Assembly (NCBI GenBank): GCA_026988195.1
Contig: JALSLS010000467.1
Coordinates: 1-6,350, forward strand
Source: Methylomonas sp.
GTDB lineage: Bacteria; Pseudomonadota; Gammaproteobacteria; Methylococcales; Methylomonadaceae
Length of the DNA: 6,350 nucleotides
Direction: 5' to 3'
Both the position numbers and the translations under genes were made by a program. Shown here in pieces: positions 1 through 5,757 of the stretch (its first letter is position 1; every line of letters begins with the position of its first letter). Below the pieces are notes generated by a model, which worked only from the letters and a program-made list of their open reading frames with translations, had not been told where the DNA came from and did no database searches.

Positions 1-350
1 CCTTCTGCAATTTCAGCCTCATGGGCTAAATATAAAAATGAAGGTAATTGCTTTTTATCTTCCACTACACCAGGTGAAGTTAATTGTGGAACCGCCATGA
101 CATGCTGAATAATTTCATCATCTTCATTTAATTCAACATAAGATACAACACAATGGGTCGTTCCTAGATCAATCCCAACTGAATAGCGTTTACTCGGCTG
201 ATCATTAGGTTGGCTTTCTGTCACGGAAACTTCAGAGCTACTATCATGCTGTTCATTGCTCTGCTCTGATTCATCATGACTTGGCTGTTGATTATTATCC
301 TGCCCTTCCGAATCATTATTCTGCTTTACATGCCCAAACAAACCATTCAT
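1..350 (-). CDS. Hsp70-family chaperone, N-terminal part (runs off left edge)
   Basis: This is the first 116 codons of an Hsp70/DnaK-family ATPase; the remainder lies outside the window. Residues 58-68 read VGIDLGTTHCV, the phosphate-1 loop that opens the actin-like nucleotide-binding domain of Hsp70 proteins. The following stretch (VPQL near 87, SPGVV near 92, LPSFLYL near 102) matches the Hsp70 subtype that is usually encoded next to DUF2760 genes, rather than DnaK, HscA or HscC; this is from memory of the family. Before the ATPase domain there is an unusual extension of about 55 residues, rich in Q, S, D, E and N, with no hydrophobic segment, probably disordered. The start at 350 overlaps the DUF2760 stop as ATGA and has a GAGG ribosome site at 358-361 with 7-base spacing, so translation is probably coupled. 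A folding or remodelling role in the cytoplasm is inferred; clients are unknown. Confidence 0.9.
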   Translation of the reverse strand, partial: MNGLFGHVKQNNDSEGQDNNQQPSHDESEQSNEQHDSSSEVSVTESQPNDQPSKRYSVGIDLGTTHCVVSYVELNEDDEIIQHVMAVPQLTSPGVVEDKKQLPSFLYLAHEAEIAE

Positions 351-1003
351 AACTCTACCTCTGCAGCAGCAATAATGCTGGCATCATGGTTTTCGGTTAA
401 CTTTGGCAATCGAATATTAGTTACTTTCCAACCTTTATGAATCAATGTTCCAGTAAACGGTGCTTTTCCAACAATATTGCCTGTTAACCGTACTTCAGAT
501 GCATTAAAGCCTTTTGCTAAAGTCACTTTAGAGCCCTCTGGGTCAGTTCTTACTGTTTCTAAAGTAAAATAATCATTAATAGCCTTATTACAGCCTTCAT
601 GAACGACTCGCGCGGCAATACCAATATCAGCATCATCATACGCACTCACATCTTCTTTAATAAAATCAATAAAACGAGCTTCTTTTTGTAATAAACCTAA
701 TAGTTGCAAAGCTGCATCGGGTGTAGACTCTTTTAATACAATCGGTTCTGGAGCCGGTGCTTGTACAATTTTTTCGACTTCTATAATTTTTTCTACAATT
801 TTAACTTCAGGTTCAGCAGCAACTTCAACTGTTTTAGTGACTTCAGCAGGTGCTTTGTTAGCACGTCTAGCCATACCGATAACCATCGATAATAAAACAA
901 TAATTAAAATAAGGGCCAAAACCAGCACTGCTGCCATTAAGTAAACATGCCACAAATCAAGTGTTGTCGGCATTAAGGTTAAATCTATTGAATATTTATT
1001 CAT
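347..1003 (-). CDS. Membrane-anchored DUF2760 protein
   Basis: A 218-residue protein in three parts. Residues about 18-44 form one strongly hydrophobic helix followed by RR, so the bulk is probably cytoplasmic. Residues 45-95 are a linker rich in Ala, Pro, Val, Glu and Lys with heptad-like VEKI/IEVEK runs that could be a short coiled coil. Residues about 96-218 match my memory of DUF2760: LQLLGLLQKEARFIDF, then DIGIAARVVHEGC near 126-138, LTGNIVG near 173-179, PFTGTLIHKGW near 182-192, and the RLPKL end. The family has no established biochemical function but typically precedes Hsp70-like genes, as here with an ATGA overlap. I infer a membrane-tethered partner or regulator of that chaperone. 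The start codon at 1003 has no clear Shine-Dalgarno; the in-frame ATG at 973 is an alternative but would still keep the membrane helix. Confidence 0.88.
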   Translation of the reverse strand: MNKYSIDLTLMPTTLDLWHVYLMAAVLVLALILIIVLLSMVIGMARRANKAPAEVTKTVEVAAEPEVKIVEKIIEVEKIVQAPAPEPIVLKESTPDAALQLLGLLQKEARFIDFIKEDVSAYDDADIGIAARVVHEGCNKAINDYFTLETVRTDPEGSKVTLAKGFNASEVRLTGNIVGKAPFTGTLIHKGWKVTNIRLPKLTENHDASIIAAAEVEL

Positions 1004-1019
1004 AATATTAATTTTAAAA

Positions 1020-1052
1020 ATACAAAAAACTAAACACCGTGTGTATTTAGTG
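1020..1052 (-). terminator. Rho-independent terminator after the small exported protein gene
   Basis: On the minus strand ACTAAATAC (1051-1043) pairs with GTGTTTAGT (1037-1029) in a 9-pair stem containing one T-G wobble, with a 5-base loop. An unbroken T run follows (the A run at 1024-1029 on the plus strand) and a second T-rich stretch lies near 1015-1020. It sits 45 bases past the stop of the 1096-1476 gene and only about 20-50 bases before the DUF2760 start. It therefore probably ends the upstream transcript, and it may also act as an attenuator for DUF2760-Hsp70. The stem is AT-rich, so its strength is uncertain. Confidence 0.6.
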
Positions 1053-1095
1053 GGTTTTCATAGGTGAATCAGAGCCATAATTGATAAATAAGAAT

Positions 1096-1476
1096 TTATC
1101 TAACACCCGCTTTGTTCATGGCTTCAGCAAACATTAATTGCTTTAAAACACGACGGGTAATGGTCATACGCATTTTCTTTAAATGACGATCAGCGATAAC
1201 AGCTGGCACTTCAGCATCAAGATATACCTGACGCATATTAGATAACACTTTTTCACATTGTTTAATAATTGCATCAGTCGCCGAACGCGATTCAATTTTT
1301 AAATATCCTTTTTTCTGCATTTCAGTCATCACACATTTTTTATATTCAATTTGAGCTTGCTGAATTTTTTTAATAGTCGCATCAGATAAGGTTGTTCGAT
1401 GCCACTCATTTTTCACATCCTTCGCGTATAAAAAGTTTGAACCTAATAGTAAAACTAAAAATAAAACCTGTTTCAT
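1096..1476 (-). CDS. Small exported protein of unknown function
   Basis: A 126-residue protein that I do not recognise. Residues 1-18 are a textbook signal peptide: MKQ, a leucine-rich hydrophobic core, then LYA before KD, giving a likely signal peptidase I cut after Ala18. The mature part (about 108 residues) is lysine- and arginine-rich, looks mostly helical, and has only two cysteines, Cys48 and Cys74, placed to form one periplasmic disulfide. The C-terminal third (about 98-120) is very basic, RHLKKMRMTITRR. I chose the ATG at 1476 over the in-frame GTG at 1488 because it restores a normal signal peptide and has a GTGGA ribosome-site-like sequence just upstream. It lies 108 bases after pbpC on the same strand with its own candidate promoter and terminator, so it is probably a single-gene unit. 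A role in the envelope is inferred from export only. Confidence 0.75.
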   Translation of the reverse strand: MKQVLFLVLLLGSNFLYAKDVKNEWHRTTLSDATIKKIQQAQIEYKKCVMTEMQKKGYLKIESRSATDAIIKQCEKVLSNMRQVYLDAEVPAVIADRHLKKMRMTITRRVLKQLMFAEAMNKAGVR

Positions 1477-1512
1477 GCTGTTTTCCACAAAGATAAAAAT
1501 TGAATTGCGCTA

Positions 1513-1541
1513 ATTTTACGCGAAGTAAAGTTCGTACACAA
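1513..1541 (-). promoter_or_regulatory. Candidate sigma-70 promoter for the small exported protein
   Basis: On the minus strand there is a -35-like TTGTGT (1541-1536), a spacer of exactly 17 bases, and a -10-like TAAAAT (1518-1513), which matches 5 of 6 consensus bases. It lies about 37 bases before the ATG at 1476. The -35 element is only a 3/6 match, so this is a plausible but unproven promoter. Confidence 0.4.
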
Positions 1542-1584
1542 AATAACTTTGATTAACGATAGCGCTATTAATAGAAGTATCCCC

Positions 1585-3858
1585 TTAAATAACGCTCAGA
1601 TTTATTGAATCACTATGCCCTGAATCATCAATGACTGTAATTTGATAATCCCCTGTTGATTGAAACAAGTGAAAAATGGTTTCAGAGTTTGTCACGGTAT
1701 ACTTTAAATACCCATTGATAAACCAATAAAATTTACCTTGTCCTCCTTGGGTTTGTAATTTCACTCTAGGCATTTTTTTTGACGCGCCTGCCGACCTTAA
1801 TTTTGTATGGTTATCTAACCCTACAATTTTAAAATCATTACTGGTATTAATAACAGAAAGTTTACAGTTTGTATCAAATTGACCAATTTGGGCTTTTCGT
1901 TGATGATGTTTAGCAGTCCAAGGCTCAACAGCTAACGGCCATAAAGCGATTTCTTTTTCTGTGGCTACTTTGGCATTACAATTATCATTAATCACTAATC
2001 CTGTTTTAGTATTTATTTTGATAGTGATTGGATTTGCTTCCCATTGCCCTTTTTCATGACTTGGTAAAGTAACCGGGATATTATTATTTAATACCCATGC
2101 CTGTTTTTTTTCATGACACAAATTAGCTTTAGTTTCTGATATTGATTTCCCTAATGGCCAACAAATCGTTTGTTTAATCACTGAACTCGGCTTTTTAATT
2201 CCCGTGTTTTTGGGTAACCCATCTACAATCAAAAACAATAAGGGGGATGCAATCTCTGCCCCATAATGTCCGGGTAAAGGCGTTCCATCTGGGCGGCCAA
2301 TCCATACTCCTACCGTATAGCCTGCGGTCACACCAATACTCCAAAAATCCCGATGACCATAACTGGTACCCGTTTTCCATGCGAGTTGGCTGAACCGATC
2401 TCTTGCTAATATATCGTGTATTATCCAGGCAGAACCAGCCGATAACAGATAACGTTGTTGAAATGGAGTATTGTCAGTCAACCTAACCTTCCCTGCCAAG
2501 CCTCTGTTTGCCAATGCCGTATAACTACCCACTAAAGTTTCTAAGTTACTGCCAACTCCGCCCAAAATAACGGATAAGTTAGATTTTGCATATTGACTAA
2601 ATTGCAACTTTAAACCTGCATTTCTTAATCGACTTACCAATAACTCTGGGGTTAAATGGTGCAATATCTGTACCGCAGGAATATTTAATGAACGTTGTAA
2701 TGCATGCGTTACACTGACAGGGCCTTTAAACCCTCTGCTAAAATTTTGTGGCTTATATCCATCAAACGAGATAGGCGCATCTATCAATAAAGATTCGGAA
2801 TGGATAAGTCCTTCATCAATAGCTATACCATATAAAAAGGGCTTTAAAGTTGAGCCTGGCGAACGAATGGCTTTAACCATATCAACATGCCCTAACCGGT
2901 TCGCATCAAAAAAATCAGCAGACCCGACATAAACTTTAACTTTTAAGGTTTTATTTTCTACCATTAATACAGCAGCCGAGGTTTTTTCTGGTAATTGATT
3001 TACATAATGCTTAACAAGCTCAGCCACCCCCAATTGCATATCCATATTAAGGGTTGTTTTAATAACTGACTTATCAGCCATCTCGACCTTTAATCGCCTC
3101 GCCAGTAATGGTGCAATAATAGCTTGTCGATTGTGTAATGCAATGACAGGTTCTTGCAATGCATCATCAATATCTGAGTTTGACCATACAGCCTGCTTAG
3201 CTAAACGATTTAACACTTTATTTCTAACTCGTTTTGCACGATCAGGATACCGATCAGGCCTATTTCGACTCGGTGCCTGAGGAAGAACGGTTAATAAAGC
3301 GGCTTCTGCATGGCTCAATTCTAGTGCGGACTTACCCAAATAAGTATAGCTAGCAGCCTGCACTCCTTCAATTGTGCCACCAAAAGGCACATGATTAAGG
3401 TAATAGCTAAGAATTTCTTGCTTACTATAATGAAGTTCTAACTGTAAAGCAGTCGCAATTTGTTTGGTTTTTCCGGCTATAGAACGTGAATGCGGTCTAA
3501 TCAAGCGAGCAACTTGCATGGTTAAAGTTGAGCCGCCTGACACTACCCTATTATTGCTAACATTTTGTACAAGGGCTCTTATAATCGAGACTGGGTTTAT
3601 ACCTGGGTGGTACCAAAACCAACGATCCTCATACTCAATTAATGCCTGCATATACAAGGGAGAGACTTTCTTAATCTCAATAGCATATCGCCAAACACCC
3701 TCTTTATCAGCAAATGAGCGCAACGGTGAACCATCCTCAGCGGTAATGACTTTGGCGAATTGTTGTTTATTCAAAGTTACTGGATAAAGATGATCAAATA
3801 ATATTCCAGCACACAGAAATATCAGCAACGTCCACCCTATTCTATTCACTAACATCAC
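1585..3858 (-). CDS. pbpC: Penicillin-binding protein 1C, bifunctional murein synthase
   Basis: A 757-residue class A penicillin-binding protein, close to the usual PBP1C length. It polymerises lipid II into glycan strands and carries a transpeptidase domain that would cross-link peptides, acting at the periplasmic face of the inner membrane. Residues 7-21 are the membrane anchor. The GT51 glycosyltransferase shows EDRWFWYHPG with putative catalytic Glu77 and GGSTLTMQVAR at 108-118. The transpeptidase shows SPGSTLKP with nucleophile Ser336 and Lys339, the SLN triad at 390-392, and KTGTS at 495-499. All key residues are present, so it looks active. The C-terminal ~85 residues (KIVGLDN to the end) fit the BiPBP_C domain typical of PBP1C. 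An in-frame stop at 3865-3867 limits the start to GTG 3858 or ATG 3855; no strong ribosome site is visible. The usual upstream alpha-2-macroglobulin gene is absent here. Confidence 0.95.
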   Translation of the reverse strand: MMLVNRIGWTLLIFLCAGILFDHLYPVTLNKQQFAKVITAEDGSPLRSFADKEGVWRYAIEIKKVSPLYMQALIEYEDRWFWYHPGINPVSIIRALVQNVSNNRVVSGGSTLTMQVARLIRPHSRSIAGKTKQIATALQLELHYSKQEILSYYLNHVPFGGTIEGVQAASYTYLGKSALELSHAEAALLTVLPQAPSRNRPDRYPDRAKRVRNKVLNRLAKQAVWSNSDIDDALQEPVIALHNRQAIIAPLLARRLKVEMADKSVIKTTLNMDMQLGVAELVKHYVNQLPEKTSAAVLMVENKTLKVKVYVGSADFFDANRLGHVDMVKAIRSPGSTLKPFLYGIAIDEGLIHSESLLIDAPISFDGYKPQNFSRGFKGPVSVTHALQRSLNIPAVQILHHLTPELLVSRLRNAGLKLQFSQYAKSNLSVILGGVGSNLETLVGSYTALANRGLAGKVRLTDNTPFQQRYLLSAGSAWIIHDILARDRFSQLAWKTGTSYGHRDFWSIGVTAGYTVGVWIGRPDGTPLPGHYGAEIASPLLFLIVDGLPKNTGIKKPSSVIKQTICWPLGKSISETKANLCHEKKQAWVLNNNIPVTLPSHEKGQWEANPITIKINTKTGLVINDNCNAKVATEKEIALWPLAVEPWTAKHHQRKAQIGQFDTNCKLSVINTSNDFKIVGLDNHTKLRSAGASKKMPRVKLQTQGGQGKFYWFINGYLKYTVTNSETIFHLFQSTGDYQITVIDDSGHSDSINLSVI

Positions 3859-3931
3859 TTGACTTTATTAGAGGAAGGAATATCCACATGATTGTAAAAC
3901 CAAGAATATCTGCACAACGGTAATTCGACAT
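3844..3931 (-). pseudogene. Probable decayed 5' end of a RAYT (REP-associated tyrosine transposase)
   Basis: A minus-strand reading frame opens with ATG at 3931 and encodes MSNYRCADILGFT, then continues without homology to a stop near 3844, inside the pbpC start region. From memory, RAYT proteins (TnpA_REP, Y1 HUH transposases) begin with a signature like MSNYRRAD-x-x-G-x-TYFFT. The match covers most of the first 13 residues, with R6 changed to C, and is lost right after where YFFT should follow. Everything catalytic (the HUH motif and tyrosine) is missing. The REP-like hairpin 19 bases upstream is the normal neighbour of such genes, which supports the reading. The match is short, so chance remains possible. 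The same DNA also serves as the pbpC leader. Confidence 0.45.
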
Positions 3932-3950
3932 ACCAATACCACCTTAAATA

Positions 3951-3986
3951 AAACGTAGGGTGGGCAGGCTTGTTTGCCCACCGTTT
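3951..3986. repeat. REP-like hairpin with GTAG bulge
   Basis: An imperfect palindrome: AAAC, an unpaired GTAG (3955-3958), GGTGGGCA (3959-3966), an 8-base loop, TGCCCACC (3975-3982), GTTT (3983-3986). The arms pair perfectly apart from the GTAG bulge. A GTAG-type tetranucleotide at the foot of a GC-rich hairpin is the hallmark of REP sequences recognised by RAYT transposases. It sits 19 bases upstream of the candidate RAYT remnant. Only one copy is in the window, so the REP label rests on structure and context. Confidence 0.6.
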
Positions 3987-4099
3987 ATACCAGATCATTT
4001 CAAACCATCACAAAACCAAGTGTAGGAATCAGCAGTTTAAGCATGAATGTTAATTATATACTTCGCGCGGTCACGGATGTGGAATTTATAAGCTGCTGG

Positions 4100-4186
4100 T
4101 TTTTTTGTCGATAGCAAGGCGCTGAAACAGGCGCATAGCAAGCTACGCAACTGTTTCAGCAACGCAGCTATTTAAGTGGAAAAAAA
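4100..4186. repeat. Long palindromic repeat, copy 1
   Basis: An 87-base element that folds on itself end to end. From the outside in it has T7 (4100-4106) with A7 (4180-4186), ATAGC (4111-4115) with GCTAT (4167-4171), GCTGAAACAG (4121-4130) with CTGTTTCAGC (4151-4160), GCG with CGC, and TAGC with GCTA around an AA tip. The central 22 bases (4130-4151) match copy 2 (5101-5122) at 20 positions. There is no coding potential. It is probably a dispersed non-autonomous element or an extragenic palindrome family. Confidence 0.75.
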
Positions 4187-4306
4187 TTAATTTATTGAAA
4201 GAGCTGAAACTGAGTGCTGTGAAGTCAGTTTTTTTGGATAAAAGTAAACTGGACACGGTGTATACAACCATGTGAAAAAGAAGAGGCTGTCCCAGTTAAA
4301 TATATA

Positions 4307-4335
4307 TTGTCTTATAAAAGCATTTTTAGTAAATT
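4307..4335 (+). promoter_or_regulatory. Weak candidate promoter for the PEP-CTERM gene
   Basis: TTGTCT (4307-4312) and TAAATT (4330-4335) are spaced by 17 bases, each matching 4 of 6 sigma-70 consensus positions, about 27 bases before the chosen ATG. I saw no clear sigma-54 (-24/-12) pattern of the kind reported for some PEP-CTERM genes. The surrounding DNA is very AT-rich, so chance matches are likely. Confidence 0.28.
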
Positions 4336-4362
4336 ACACTTTTAATTTAAATGGAGAAAGAA

Positions 4363-4992
4363 ATGAAAGTTAAAGCTATGATGGTTCTAGTTGCTTCGGT
4401 AATAGCATACGCAGACCCTGTATTTTCTACAGTAATTGTTCCGCAAAACGTAACCCTGCTTTCAGGCACATATTCAGATAATACACCACTTTTAAAAATG
4501 ATTGATGGGTCAGGATTAAGCAATCAATCATTGTCAGCAGACTTAACTGTCGCCACACATAATTCAACCGATGCAAATGAAGCGAGGCTATTTACCTCAC
4601 CCTCAGCATCAATAAGACTAGACCTTAATGGGTCTTACAATATTGAAAAAGCCTTTTATTGGAATACTAATACTGCAGCTTTTAATGATGTATCGACAAT
4701 AAAGTATTCATTCCTAAGTTCTGATTCATTAACTATTTTTAATTCTGGAAATATCACAACACCAGGCCCTTTGGGTTTAATTGAAATGCCATCTAATATA
4801 TATACCCCTGGACTATTAGAAAATGTAAGTTATGTTGATGTTACATTTACAAGAAGGGCTGGCGGAAATTCATTTGCTCCTGGAGAAATTCGTTTCACTG
4901 GAGTGGTTTCTAATGTTCCTGTACCAGCATCAGTATGGCTATTATCTTCAAGTGTTCTGGGTTTAGTCAGTTTTTCTAAACGCAAAGCTTAA
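4363..4992 (+). CDS. PEP-CTERM family exported surface protein
   Basis: A 209-residue secreted protein. Residues 1-22 (MKVKAMMVLVASV...) form a signal peptide with a likely cut near YA-DP or FS-TV. The last 26 residues are a tripartite sorting tail: VPVPAS (185-190), a hydrophobic helix WLLSSSVLGLVSF, and the basic end SKRKA. This is the PEP-CTERM signal cut by exosortases in bacteria that make extracellular polysaccharide, here in the VPxPA variant common in gammaproteobacteria. The central part (about 30-180) is rich in Ser, Thr and Asn and probably all-beta; the pattern MIDG ... RLDLNGSYNIEKAFYWN resembles discoidin (F5/8 type C) or galactose-binding-like folds, which is inference. I chose ATG 4363 over ATG 4351 because GGAG at 4353-4356 gives a 6-base spacing. 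No exosortase gene is in the window. The gene lies between two copies of the same palindromic repeat. Confidence 0.85.
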   Translation: MKVKAMMVLVASVIAYADPVFSTVIVPQNVTLLSGTYSDNTPLLKMIDGSGLSNQSLSADLTVATHNSTDANEARLFTSPSASIRLDLNGSYNIEKAFYWNTNTAAFNDVSTIKYSFLSSDSLTIFNSGNITTPGPLGLIEMPSNIYTPGLLENVSYVDVTFTRRAGGNSFAPGEIRFTGVVSNVPVPASVWLLSSSVLGLVSFSKRKA

Positions 4993-5070
4993 CTCTTATT
5001 CCTGATTTATATAACGATAAATATGATGGTTACCATTGGATAATACAATAAGCCCCCCAGATTGCGCAGA

Positions 5071-5152
5071 TTTTTTGTTTCTGATCAAACTATCTCAAGA
5101 GGCGCATAGCCAGCTACGTAACGATTGAGGTGGTTTGAGCAGGGATAAAAAA
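5071..5152. repeat. Long palindromic repeat, copy 2
   Basis: An 82-base element in the same orientation as copy 1. Pairs from the outside in: T6 (5071-5076) with A6 (5147-5152), CTGATCAAAC (5081-5090) with GTTTGAGCAG (5133-5142, one mismatch), and CTCAA (5094-5098) with TTGAG (5125-5129), around a core GGCGCATAGC (5101-5110) and AGCTACG (5112-5118). The core nearly equals that of copy 1, yet the arms are different sequences that still pair. The T run lies before the hairpin and the A run after it on both strands, so it is not an ordinary terminator. Confidence 0.72.
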
Positions 5153-5182
5153 GCCAGTAAGGTGGGTGGGGTATTTGTTGCT

Positions 5183-5237
5183 GGTTGCCTAATGCCTTTT
5201 GCCTTGCCAAATTATTTGGGTTGGCGTTAGAATAACC
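5183..5237. other. Imperfect hairpin vaguely like an integron attC site
   Basis: GGTT (5183-5186) pairs with AACC (5234-5237), CTAATGCC (5189-5196) with GGCGTTAG (5223-5230) in 8 pairs including one G-T, and CCAA (5207-5210) with TTGG (5216-5219). The GGCGTTAG box resembles the right end of attC sites. However, the matching left box ends AAT rather than AAC, the position after GTTAGA is not a pyrimidine, and the internal spacing is lopsided. No integrase or second site is visible, so this is only a resemblance. Confidence 0.2.
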
Positions 5238-5290
5238 AGACACCGAGACAATCACTTGTTAGCCCCCCATAAATAATGAAAGGTTCCCGA

Positions 5291-5747
5291 ATGTCAAAAA
5301 CCGACCTCGATCTATATAGATCTGTTCGTACTGAACAATTTCCAAATGGCGTCTTTGATGGAAAAGATCCCGCTCTAGGAGTACTCCACCCGGACTTTTA
5401 TGAACGAGATTTAGGCAACGGAAATATAAGGCCAGCGGATGTTGAAATTCAGAAGAAAAAGGGTATCGAATACGTTCTTGCTGGTGGTGGTACCTCACTT
5501 TTTGATCGACCTGGAGTTTTTACAAAAGAAGGTTGGCTTTCTTTTGAAATACCGAATGGAACTGTAATTCCGGATTCACTTCTCGTCAAAAAAGATGGAT
5601 GGCGTAAGCGGTTTAAGGCGACACACTATCGAATCGCGAGCTGGCCGGATGGTCAAGCAAGCCATGGAAGGTGCGTTAGATAACCTAGCACGAAACTCCA
5701 TTGTACGCGCTGTCGAACTTGGACGAGCATCACTAAAAATTGATTAA
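5291..5747 (+). pseudogene. tse2: Tse2-family toxin, frameshifted near the C-terminus
   Basis: Tse2 is a small cytoplasm-acting toxin with an ADP-ribosyltransferase-like fold, first known as a type VI secretion effector of Pseudomonas aeruginosa. The first frame gives 130 residues. It matches Tse2 from memory: DLYRSV near 7-12, VLHPDF near 31-36, GGGTSLFDRPGV at 65-76, IPNGTVIPDSLLVKKD near 87-102, and KATHYRI at 109-115. After RIAS the frame loses similarity and stops at 5683. The +1 frame continues the family end with MVKQAMEGALDNLARN (from 5649) to the stop at 5747, giving about 151 residues overall, near the 158 of Tse2. So there is one extra base, or two lost, between about 5630 and 5650. 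ATG 5291 has a GAAAGG ribosome site at 5278-5283; ATG 5276 has none. The immunity gene follows 10 bases downstream. Loss of the C-terminal helix probably inactivates it, unless the shift is a sequencing error. Confidence 0.78.
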
Positions 5748-5757
5748 GGATCTACAA

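Larger units (their letters stand above)
3859..4362. other. Repeat-rich intergenic region between pbpC and the PEP-CTERM gene
   Basis: About 500 bases between two divergently transcribed genes with no convincing intact gene. It holds, from left to right, the RAYT remnant, the REP-like hairpin, the first copy of the long palindromic repeat, and a small AT-rich hairpin at 4207-4231 (AAACTGA pairing with TCAGTTT, followed by T residues). A stretch at 4284-4294 resembles the ends of some insertion sequences (AGGCTGTCCCA), but no partner repeat is visible. The pbpC promoter should lie in the left part; I see no convincing match. Confidence 0.6.
4993..5290. other. Intergenic region between the PEP-CTERM gene and the toxin island
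   Basis: Nearly 300 bases with no supported gene. It contains the second palindromic repeat, an attC-like hairpin, and a direct repeat AGCCCCCCA at 5051-5059 and 5261-5269. No terminator with a T run is evident after the PEP-CTERM stop, and no convincing promoter for the toxin operon was found. Confidence 0.6.

Noticed and set aside
1559..1568. Perfect palindrome ATAGCGCTAT after pbpC, considered as terminator
   Set aside because: The stem is 5 pairs with no room for a loop and no T run on the minus strand. It could be a protein-binding site, but nothing supports that.
2195..2380. Minus-strand open frame of 61 codons
   Set aside because: It is an alternative frame within the pbpC transpeptidase region, with no domain signature.
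3464..3787. Plus-strand open frame of 107 codons
   Set aside because: It lies wholly inside pbpC on the opposite strand, has no ribosome site or recognisable domain, and overlaps the conserved glycosyltransferase coding sequence.
4207..4235. Hairpin AAACTGA/TCAGTTT followed by T residues, considered as plus-strand terminator
   Set aside because: The stem is AT-rich and no plus-strand gene lies upstream, so there is no transcript for it to end.
4284..4294. AGGCTGTCCCA, resembling the terminal repeat of some insertion sequences
   Set aside because: There is no matching inverted copy or transposase fragment in the window.
5259..5498. Minus-strand open frame of 79 codons
   Set aside because: It is antisense to the Tse2-like coding region, which has clear family motifs.
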